Below are positions 7,255 to 11,884 of a DNA stretch of 11,884 bases, piece after piece. Origin of the DNA: Candidatus Levyibacteriota bacterium (GTDB lineage: Bacteria; Patescibacteriota; Microgenomatia; Levybacterales; UBA12049). The translations under genes and the position numbers were made by a program. The DNA is taken from positions 1-11,884 of the forward strand of contig JACOXV010000035.1 in the NCBI GenBank assembly GCA_016182225.1, in the 5' to 3' direction. How positions within the stretch are numbered: the first letter of the stretch is position 1; each line of letters starts with the position of its first letter. The notes beneath the pieces were generated by a model. It saw nothing but the letters and a program-made list of their open reading frames with translations. It did no database searches and was not told the DNA's origin.

Positions 7255-7797
7255 ATGCGTAATTTAAAGACTGAAGCGATAATCATTAAAAGAAAAGATT
7301 CTGGAGAAGCAGACAGGCTCCTAACAGTTTTTACCAAGGGCAACGGAAAAATGAAGATTAAAGCAAAGGGAGTAAGAAAAATCTCCAGCAGAAGAGGGGG
7401 TCATGTGGAATTATTAAATACATCAATTCTTTCTCTTTATAATGGAGGTAAGATGCCTATACTAACAGAGGCTGTTACTTTAAGAGCCTTTAGTCCTGAG
7501 AAGAACGGGCTTGAAAAAATAGGTGCAGCATTCCATCTATGCGAATTAATTGATGGACTTTGTGCAGAACATCAGGAAAATCAAAGAGTATATGCGCTTA
7601 TTAAAAGAACAATTGAAGAGCTTGAGAACACAGAGGAAATAGACTCTCTTCTTAATCAATTTGAACGAGATCTTTTAGATTTATTGGGTTTTTGGCCAAA
7701 GGAAAAATATTTAGACCCACAAGACAGTCAATATGTTATAGAAGATATTTTGGAAAGAAAGCTCCGAAGCAAAAAAATCCTCGCCGCCATTTTATAA
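7255..7797 (+). CDS. recO: DNA repair protein RecO, short form
   Basis: Predicted RecO, which in the RecFOR pathway helps load RecA on SSB-coated single-stranded DNA and anneals complementary strands. The N-terminal OB-fold is recognisable: MRNLKTEAIIIKRKDSGEADRLLTVFT, then GKMKIKAKGVRKISSRRGGHVE. A helical region follows (LCELIDGL, LLNQFERDLLDLLGFWP). At 180 residues it is clearly shorter than the roughly 240-250 of well-studied RecO, and it lacks the C-terminal zinc-binding cysteines. The 42 bases after the stop hold no remnant of the missing part in any frame, so it looks naturally short rather than frameshifted. It starts two nucleotides after the DUF4012 stop and is likely co-transcribed with it. 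The glycyl-tRNA synthetase gene follows, a recO-gly neighbourhood known from Firmicutes. Confidence 0.87.
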   Translation: MRNLKTEAIIIKRKDSGEADRLLTVFTKGNGKMKIKAKGVRKISSRRGGHVELLNTSILSLYNGGKMPILTEAVTLRAFSPEKNGLEKIGAAFHLCELIDGLCAEHQENQRVYALIKRTIEELENTEEIDSLLNQFERDLLDLLGFWPKEKYLDPQDSQYVIEDILERKLRSKKILAAIL

Positions 7798-7803
7798 GTT
7801 TTC

Positions 7804-7832
7804 TTTATAAATATATCCTTTTTTGCTATTAT
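7804..7832 (+). promoter_or_regulatory. Probable leaderless promoter for glycyl-tRNA synthetase
   Basis: TATTAT (7827-7832) lies 17 nt after a weak TTTATA (7804-7809) in the 42-bp gap after recO. Transcription would begin at about 7839, one base before the ATG at 7840. The -10 is good and the -35 poor. Confidence 0.45.
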
Positions 7833-7839
7833 TGGGACA

Positions 7840-9153
7840 ATGGATGAGAATTTATCCGTTCGACGGGCTCAGGATAAAATGGAAAAAATCGTGGCACTTG
7901 CGAAGCGCCGCGGATTTATTTATCCCGGTTCGGAAATCTATGGCGGTCTTACCGGAACTTGGGATTATGGTCCTCTTGGAGCAGAGCTCAAAAGAAATAT
8001 TAAAAGTGAATGGTGGAAAACCATGGTTGCGCTTCGGTCTGACGTAGTTGGAATCGATGCCTCAATTATGATGAATCCTAAGGTATGGAAAGCATCAGGA
8101 CACGTTGATGCCTTCACAGATCCACTCATTGAATGTAAGGTATGTCACCTAAGATTTAGGGAAGATAAGCCAGAAGAAATCAAAGAACATGAAGAAACCC
8201 ATAAAGGTCAAAAAGTAGATTGGACAGAGCCGCGTAAATTTAACCTTTTGGTGAAAGCATATCTTGGTGTCGTTGAGGGAGAACAATCAGAAATTTATCT
8301 ACGGGGAGAAATTACACAAGGCGCTTTTGTAAATTTTGAAAATGTAGTGTCATCAACGAGAGTAAAAATTCCATTTGGAATTGCCCAAATTGGAAAAGCT
8401 TTTAGAAATGAGATAACCCCGGGGAACTTTACCTATAGAAGTCGCGAATTTGAACAAATGGAGCTTGAATTTTTTGTTCGCCCGGAAGATGCGGAAGGGA
8501 ACAAATGGTTTGATTATTGGAAAGAACAGAGAATGGCCTGGTATGTTGGTCTTGGAATGAGCCCGGAGAAATTGAGGTTTAGAAAACATGAAGATACGGA
8601 GCGAGCCCACTATGCAAAATTTGCTGAAGATATAGAGTATGAAGCTCCTTTTGGATGGAGCGAATTTGAAGGAATCCATCACAGGGGGGACTGGGATTTA
8701 TCACGCCACAAATTGGGATATGTTGATGAGGCGGGACAAAAGTTTACGCCTTGGGTGATTGAGGCATCTGGTGGAGTAGATCGCACGGCCTTGTTTTTCT
8801 TGATCGATGCATACTCTGAGGATGACAAACGAACGGTTTTGAAACTTCATCCAAAACTTGCTCCTTATAAGGTGGCAGTTTTCCCGCTTCTGGCAAACAA
8901 GCCGGAACTAGTTGAGAAAGCAAAATCAATTTATGATAATTTGAAACTACATTTTATGACTGCTTGGGACGATAGAGGGAATATAGGTAAAAGATATCTC
9001 TCTCAGGATGAAGCAGGAACTCCATGGTGTGTAACAGTGGATTTCGAAACTCTTGAAAACGACAGCGTAACAGTCCGCGACCGCGACTCAGCAGCACAAG
9101 AAAGAGTAAAAATCTCAGAGATCAAAAATTATATAGACGAAAAACTCCAATAA
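7840..9153 (+). CDS. glyQS: Glycyl-tRNA synthetase, class II homodimeric type
   Basis: Charges tRNA-Gly with glycine in the cytoplasm. The 437-residue protein is the single-chain (alpha2) GlyRS related to archaeal, eukaryotic and Thermus enzymes. Visible parts are RRGFIYPGSEIYGGLTGTWDYGPLG near the N-terminus (about 23-47), motif 2 with RNEITPGNFTYRSREFEQ (189-206), motif 3 with EASGGVDRTALFF (308-320) and an anticodon-binding domain from about residue 341 (APYKVAVFPL). An insertion holds C99 and C102 followed by H117 and H121, a possible zinc site where family members often have a second CxxC. The ATG at 7840 fits the -10 box at 7827 as a leaderless start. The ATG at 7879 is the family-typical start and has AGGA four bases before it; between them lies a 28-bp palindromic element encoding part of the extension. 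Identity is certain, start uncertain. Confidence 0.95.
   Translation: MDENLSVRRAQDKMEKIVALAKRRGFIYPGSEIYGGLTGTWDYGPLGAELKRNIKSEWWKTMVALRSDVVGIDASIMMNPKVWKASGHVDAFTDPLIECKVCHLRFREDKPEEIKEHEETHKGQKVDWTEPRKFNLLVKAYLGVVEGEQSEIYLRGEITQGAFVNFENVVSSTRVKIPFGIAQIGKAFRNEITPGNFTYRSREFEQMELEFFVRPEDAEGNKWFDYWKEQRMAWYVGLGMSPEKLRFRKHEDTERAHYAKFAEDIEYEAPFGWSEFEGIHHRGDWDLSRHKLGYVDEAGQKFTPWVIEASGGVDRTALFFLIDAYSEDDKRTVLKLHPKLAPYKVAVFPLLANKPELVEKAKSIYDNLKLHFMTAWDDRGNIGKRYLSQDEAGTPWCVTVDFETLENDSVTVRDRDSAAQERVKISEIKNYIDEKLQ
7851..7878. repeat. 28-bp palindromic element inside the GlyRS N-terminal coding region
   Basis: The arms TTTATCC (7851-7857) and GGATAAA (7872-7878) are perfect reverse complements around the 14-nt centre GTTCGACGGGCTCA. 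The element ends exactly at the second in-frame ATG (7879). The core TTCGACGGGCTCAGGA resembles a dispersed repeat (TTCGAC-RR-GCTCAGGA) that I recall from many CPR and Bacteroidetes genomes; that resemblance is from memory. In frame it encodes part of LSVRRAQDK. Confidence 0.55.
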
Positions 9154-9165
9154 TTACGTAGTTGT

Positions 9166-9191
9166 TATATCATACATTAATATATGATATA
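9166..9191 (+). promoter_or_regulatory. Palindromic operator overlapping the promoter of the second TrpR-like gene
   Basis: The arms TATATCATA (9166-9174) and TATGATATA (9183-9191) are perfect, and the centre CATTAATA is itself nearly symmetric, so 24 of 26 bases pair by symmetry. TATGAT (9183-9188) serves as a likely -10, with a poor -35 (TTGTTA at 9162-9167 at 15 nt, or AGTTGT at 17 nt). Transcription would start at about 9195, leaving a leader of about 5 nt. The site probably mediates autorepression. Confidence 0.65.
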
Positions 9192-9199
9192 GTGAAATT

Positions 9200-9604
9200 A
9201 TGCCTCATGTTTCTAAAAGAAAATTAGGTAAAAAGGAAGAAAGAGAACTAATACATAATTTCAATATTATTTTAGCAGATATATTAAGGGAATCTGAAAT
9301 GGAAAGTTTCTTGAATTCTTTGCTTACTAAAACCGAACGAATTATGCTGGCAAAGAGAGTGGCGATTGCTATTTTACTAAGAGAGAGCATCCCGCAAACT
9401 TCTATTTCCTCGTCTTTGAATGTTACCCAGGCAACAGTTTCGCGTATGCAGTTATTTTTGGAGGCAAGAGGTGAAGGATATGATATTGCTTTCAAGAAAC
9501 TCGCTAATGAAAAAACTTTTAAAGAATTTAAAAAATTGTTAATTAGAATTGCAGGATATTCAGTTCGCGCTGCTAGTGGTTACGTCAAACCAGAAATACT
9601 TTGA
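9200..9604 (+). CDS. TrpR-like DNA-binding protein (YerC/YecD type), second paralog
   Basis: A second 134-residue TrpR-superfamily protein, collinear with the one at 4663-5067 without gaps. The core LLTKTERIMLAKRVAIAILL and the helix-turn-helix ISSSLNVTQATVSRMQLF are in the same positions. The terminal segments MPHVSK and GYSVRAASGYVKP are also shared. The recognition helix differs (NVTQATVSRMQ here, HVTRVTVSRLQ in the first paralog), and so do the centres of the flanking palindromes, which fits two repressors with separate DNA preferences. The ATG at 9200 is 8 nt after the upstream operator, and the TGA stop is followed 11 nt later by a second copy of the operator. Likely a dimeric, self-regulating repressor. 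Targets beyond its own gene are unknown; the downstream IMP dehydrogenase-like gene is one candidate. Confidence 0.88.
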   Translation: MPHVSKRKLGKKEERELIHNFNIILADILRESEMESFLNSLLTKTERIMLAKRVAIAILLRESIPQTSISSSLNVTQATVSRMQLFLEARGEGYDIAFKKLANEKTFKEFKKLLIRIAGYSVRAASGYVKPEIL

Positions 9605-9615
9605 ATTTTTCTTAT

Positions 9616-9641
9616 TACATCATACATTAATATATGATGTA
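9616..9641. promoter_or_regulatory. Palindrome downstream of the second TrpR-like gene (putative operator)
   Basis: The arms TACATCATA (9616-9624) and TATGATGTA (9633-9641) are perfect around the same CATTAATA centre as the site at 9166-9191, in the same orientation. The A-to-C and T-to-G differences in the two arms are symmetric, so the palindrome is preserved while the sequence changes, which suggests selection on symmetry. It contains TATGAT and could be a promoter for a short RNA or part of the control of the gene at 9762. Confidence 0.62.
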
Positions 9642-9714
9642 GCGAATAGAGTTCTAATTAATTGAGCAAGTTTATCTCTTGTTTTCTTTCCTCATAAAAG
9701 TCTTTATATACTTC

Positions 9715-9743
9715 TTGACAACTCTTTTTAATAGGACTAGTAT
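9715..9743 (+). promoter_or_regulatory. Probable promoter of the IMP dehydrogenase/GMP reductase-like gene
   Basis: A consensus TTGACA (9715-9720) is followed after 17 nt by TAGTAT (9738-9743, four of six consensus bases). A start at about 9750 would leave a 12-nt leader containing GGGAAAG, a plausible Shine-Dalgarno for the TTG start at 9762. Confidence 0.55.
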
Positions 9744-9761
9744 CTATAAGGGAAAGTAAAG

Positions 9762-10811
9762 TTGAACTTAGGACTTTCTTATAACGACGTTTTATTAGTT
9801 CCAAAATTTTCCGACATATCTACTAGAACAGAAGTAGATGTCTCTACACAGATTGCTCCAGATATAAGACTTAAGATTCCTCTCATTTCGGTCAACATGG
9901 ATACTGTAACAGGTGTTGAGATGGCAGTTGCGCTCCACAGCCTGGGAGGAATTGGATTGATAGGAAGGTTTGACCTTCCTGATATCCAAGCAGATAAAAT
10001 TTCTACGATAAAGAAAAGAGGGGCGGCGTCTATCGGTGTAATTGGAGTAAAAGATGACTATATGGAAAGAGCAGAAAAATTAATAAAAGCAGGGTCAATT
10101 GCTCTTCATTTAGATATTGCACACGCTCATTCCACCCACGCTTTAAAAGTTATTTCAGACTGTAAAAATAGATTTCCAAAGATTTCTATCATTGCCGGAA
10201 CCATAGCGACCTATGATGGGGCATATGATTTACTTAAAGCAGGCGCAGATTCTTTAAAAGTAGGGATAGGCGCAGGAACTACATGTATAACTCGAGTTGT
10301 GACTGGCTTCGGTATACCTCAAATTACTGCAATTATGGAAGCCGATCGAGCAAGAAAGAAATTTAAAAACAAATATATTCTAGCTGACAGTGGAGCAGCA
10401 AACTCCGGTGATATTGTGAAGGCTCTTGCGGCGGGCGCAGATGCATACCAGGGAGGATCGATTTTTGCAGGAACCGATGAAGCGCCCGGAAAAACCATTA
10501 AGATGGGTGGCAAAGTATTCAAGGAATATAACGGCTCTACATCAAGACGAGAAAAAGAAAGACAGTTATCTAAAGACAAGAATGGAAAGAAAGGAAATTA
10601 TCTCCTGCAGATAGAAGGGATAGAGGGTATGGTGCCTTATAAAGGCCCGGTAAAAGAGGTTGTAGATTTATTGGTTGCTGGTATAAAGAGCGGTTTTTCT
10701 TATGCAGGTGCTAAAAATATTTCTGAATTTCATAAAAATGCAGAATTTATTCAGATAACACAAGCAGGATTTAAAGAAAGTCAACCCCACGACATTAATA
10801 TCCGTAATTAG
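9762..10811 (+). CDS. IMP dehydrogenase / GMP reductase family protein without CBS domains
   Basis: A TIM-barrel enzyme of purine nucleotide metabolism, either oxidising IMP to XMP with NAD or reducing GMP to IMP with NADPH. The 349-residue protein starts with MNLGLSYNDVLLVPKFS, read from a TTG at 9762 because family alignment requires this N-terminus. The active-site loop is VGIGAGTTCITRVVTGFG with the catalytic cysteine at C175, followed by SGDIVKALAAGADAYQGGS and GTDEAPG. There is no CBS pair between about residues 75 and 90, where IMPDH normally carries it, so the length is like GMP reductase. NMDTV (45-49) also recalls GMP reductase. The ends GIEGMVPYKGP and FIQITQAGFKESQPHDI resemble IMPDH. 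The usual ADGG is ADSG (208-211) and the flap sequence is atypical. The family is certain; the reaction direction is not. Confidence 0.88.
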   Translation: MNLGLSYNDVLLVPKFSDISTRTEVDVSTQIAPDIRLKIPLISVNMDTVTGVEMAVALHSLGGIGLIGRFDLPDIQADKISTIKKRGAASIGVIGVKDDYMERAEKLIKAGSIALHLDIAHAHSTHALKVISDCKNRFPKISIIAGTIATYDGAYDLLKAGADSLKVGIGAGTTCITRVVTGFGIPQITAIMEADRARKKFKNKYILADSGAANSGDIVKALAAGADAYQGGSIFAGTDEAPGKTIKMGGKVFKEYNGSTSRREKERQLSKDKNGKKGNYLLQIEGIEGMVPYKGPVKEVVDLLVAGIKSGFSYAGAKNISEFHKNAEFIQITQAGFKESQPHDINIRN

Positions 10812-10813
10812 TC

Positions 10814-10843
10814 TTGACAACGCTGCTTTTTTTCCTTTACTCT
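10814..10843 (+). promoter_or_regulatory. Probable promoter of the small membrane-anchored protein gene
   Basis: TTGACA (10814-10819) begins two bases after the preceding stop. TACTCT (10838-10843, spacer 18) is the best-placed -10 and would start transcription at about 10850, three bases before the ATG. A TATTAT at 10843-10848 is a better hexamer but has a 23-nt spacing. The -35 is clear; the -10 is uncertain. Confidence 0.45.
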
Positions 10844-10852
10844 ATTATCTAG

Positions 10853-11332
10853 ATGCAGAAATTATTGAAAGATAAAAAGATTCTAGCGGGAATTGTCATT
10901 GTTGTTATTTTAATCGTCGGCGGAGTTGCCGCTTTTGCTTTTGTGGGTAGAGGAGATACCGGTCAAAACCCCCAAGACGGTATAGTAGAAGAATTTCCAA
11001 CACTTTCCCCAGAAGATATTGGGATGGAAGTAACACTTCGAGATGATAAAAAAGCTGTAATGTTTGAGCTTACTAAAGCAGATGATGTTAATAGAGTTGA
11101 GTATGAAATAACATACGAAAAAGAACTTGAAGGAGAGATAGTTCCTGAAGGAATTTTCGGAGAAATGAATATAGAAGAAGACGGTATTACAAAGACTGAT
11201 TTCCGCGAGTTTGGTACGTGCTCATCAGGAGTCTGCCGCTACGATAAAGTAGTCTCAGATATTACGATTACCCTTAAGGTAGAAAAAACTGACGGAAAAA
11301 TTTATCAAGTAGAGAAAAAAGTTGAATTATAG
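10853..11332 (+). CDS. Small membrane-anchored protein of unknown function
   Basis: A 159-residue protein I do not recognise. A short basic N-terminus (MQKLLKDKK) precedes one hydrophobic segment at about residues 9-31, which would act as a membrane anchor or uncleaved signal. The rest is an acidic, extracytoplasmic domain rich in Glu and Asp that looks beta-strand-like (EVTLRDDKKAVMFEL, RVEYEITYEKEL, DITITLKVEKTDGKIYQVEKKVEL). Two cysteines, C123 and C128 in GTCSSGVC, are close enough for a disulfide. The pattern resembles a small immunoglobulin-like or carbohydrate-binding-like fold, but that is a guess from strand pattern alone. There is no lipobox. The stop codon is immediately followed by the stop of the convergent minus-strand gene, with no intergenic base. 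Confidence 0.75.
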   Translation: MQKLLKDKKILAGIVIVVILIVGGVAAFAFVGRGDTGQNPQDGIVEEFPTLSPEDIGMEVTLRDDKKAVMFELTKADDVNRVEYEITYEKELEGEIVPEGIFGEMNIEEDGITKTDFREFGTCSSGVCRYDKVVSDITITLKVEKTDGKIYQVEKKVEL

Positions 11333-11797
11333 TTAAGTTTGTCTAATTTCAAACCCTGAGCCTTCTAATTGTTCTTCATACATTTGTTCTTGCCACATTA
11401 CAAAGTATGGCTTTTCGCCCGCATTTTGCCATCTGGATAAGAAATAAGGGTCTTCTTCTAGTCCGAGTCTCGTTCCAAAAACATCAACTGTGGTTAGTCC
11501 GTCGGGAGAAACCATTCTGGATTGCACAGGAGATTCGTCAAGTTTTGCTCCAAGCTTTGCCTCTATCCATGCCATGGCATCTTTTATCTCTGAATCTGTC
11601 AGATCTTCTCGATTAAGATCTATCAACGGTCCCATGAATACTTCTGTAGGATCAAAAGAATCATCTTCCCATTCTCCAGTATTCTCCCCTCGCAAAACTT
11701 TATCTGCAAAGTCAAGCGTGGCGCGTACATCGAATTCTTGCGGTGGTTGGACTTCGACTTCTTCTGGGACTGGTACTTCTCCTCCAACATCGCTCAT
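11333..11797 (-). CDS. Acidic protein of unknown function
   Basis: A 154-residue, strongly acidic protein that I cannot assign to a family. The first 25 residues are rich in Pro, Glu and Val (VPVPEEVEVQPPQEF) and probably disordered. A predicted helical part follows (VRATLDFADKVLRGE, TDSEIKDAMAWIEAKLGAKL), and the C-terminus is rich in aromatic residues (DPYFLSRWQNAGEKPYFVMWQEQMYEEQ). There is no signal peptide or membrane segment, so it is likely cytoplasmic. The start is supported by a perfect TATAAT -10 whose expected transcription start falls on the A of the ATG. Normal-looking codon use and this promoter argue for a real gene over the shorter plus-strand frames opposite. Its stop abuts that of the preceding plus-strand gene. 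Confidence 0.72.
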   Translation of the reverse strand: MSDVGGEVPVPEEVEVQPPQEFDVRATLDFADKVLRGENTGEWEDDSFDPTEVFMGPLIDLNREDLTDSEIKDAMAWIEAKLGAKLDESPVQSRMVSPDGLTTVDVFGTRLGLEEDPYFLSRWQNAGEKPYFVMWQEQMYEEQLEGSGFEIRQT

Positions 11798-11803
11798 AGT
11801 CTA

Positions 11804-11834
11804 ATTATAACAGTTTAGATAGGGGGCTTAACAA
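11804..11834 (-). promoter_or_regulatory. Leaderless promoter of the acidic protein gene
   Basis: A perfect TATAAT is present on the minus strand (11809-11804), and the expected start base is 11797, the first base of the ATG. The -35 is weak: TTGTTA (11834-11829) with a 19-nt spacer. Confidence 0.55.
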
Positions 11835-11856
11835 ATAATAATTGTTTTAATATAAT
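11828..11856 (+). promoter_or_regulatory. Divergent promoter for a gene leaving the window on the right
   Basis: TTAACA (11828-11833), a 17-nt spacer and a perfect TATAAT (11851-11856) give an expected start at about 11863, two bases before an ATG at 11865. Its -35 overlaps the -35 of the opposing minus-strand promoter, so the two may compete or be co-regulated. Confidence 0.6.
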
Positions 11857-11864
11857 TCTCTTCG

Positions 11865-11884
11865 ATGATAGTTTACCACTATAC
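11865..11884 (+). CDS. Start of a truncated gene at the window edge
   Basis: An ATG two bases after the predicted transcription start opens a frame reading MIVYHY that runs off the window after six codons. The call depends on the strong promoter just upstream; the product cannot be identified. Confidence 0.3.

Noticed and set aside
7791..7824. A hairpin with 7-bp arms TTTATAA/TTATAAA followed by six Ts after recO, considered as a terminator
   Set aside because: The stem is entirely A-T and the T-run starts 7 nt after it; it overlaps the likely GlyRS promoter, so base composition is a sufficient explanation.
9664..9690. A weak stem (CAAG/CTTG with wobble extension) followed by a U-rich stretch, considered as a terminator after the second repressor unit
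   Set aside because: The stem has only four standard pairs before wobbles and the U-tract is interrupted; kept only as part of the short-RNA idea.
11407..11804. Plus-strand open frames opposite the acidic protein gene
   Set aside because: They have low-complexity Ser/Pro-rich translations and no promoter or start signal, and the minus-strand gene has a perfect -10 at its ATG.

Overview
The window looks like the chromosome of a low-GC, gene-dense, ultra-small bacterium of the Candidate Phyla Radiation (Patescibacteria), with Microgenomates-like groups my best guess. The reasons are tight packing, TrpR-like YerC/YecD paralogs, a DUF4012 membrane protein, a short RecO, a GxxExxY protein inside a glycosyltransferase operon and several apparently leaderless promoters. 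UGA ends real genes (for example at 2752-2754 and 9602-9604), so the lineages that recode UGA as glycine are unlikely. The placement is inference; no rRNA or other phylogenetic marker was used.

Layout. (1) 74-4514, plus strand: a surface-polysaccharide operon with a GT4 glycosyltransferase, a GxxExxY protein, a second GT4 glycosyltransferase, mannose-1-phosphate guanylyltransferase (ManC) and a small phosphoglycosyl transferase. ManC would make GDP-mannose, the phosphoglycosyl transferase would load the first sugar on the lipid carrier, and the GT4 enzymes would extend it. (2) 4515-5100: a 31-bp tandem repeat, then a TrpR-like repressor gene on the minus strand with a palindrome on each side. 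(3) 5261-9153, plus strand: DUF4012 protein, RecO and glycyl-tRNA synthetase. RecO next to GlyRS recalls the recO-glyQS order known in Firmicutes. (4) 9166-9641: a second TrpR-like gene, plus strand, again with a palindrome on each side. (5) 9715-10811: a CBS-less IMP dehydrogenase/GMP reductase family enzyme. (6) 10814-11884: a small membrane-anchored protein, an acidic protein of unknown function on the minus strand whose stop abuts it, and a divergent promoter pair leading to a gene cut off by the window end.

The most unusual signal is the pair of operator-repressor-operator units (4628-5100 and 9166-9641). Both are about 475 bp long, and each has its own near-identical palindrome at both ends. 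All four palindromes share TCATA-N8-TATGA, but each paralog has its own 8-bp centre. The upstream copy overlaps the repressor's own promoter, which suggests autorepression; the downstream copy is unexplained. The two units face in opposite directions and bracket the DUF4012-recO-glyS block. Two other palindromic elements, at 10-75 and 7851-7878, end exactly at the family-typical start codons of the first glycosyltransferase and of GlyRS.

No stretch longer than 300 bases lacks a gene. The largest gap, 5101-5260, shows nothing I can name apart from a possible weak stem. I found no tRNA, rRNA, CRISPR array or transposase.
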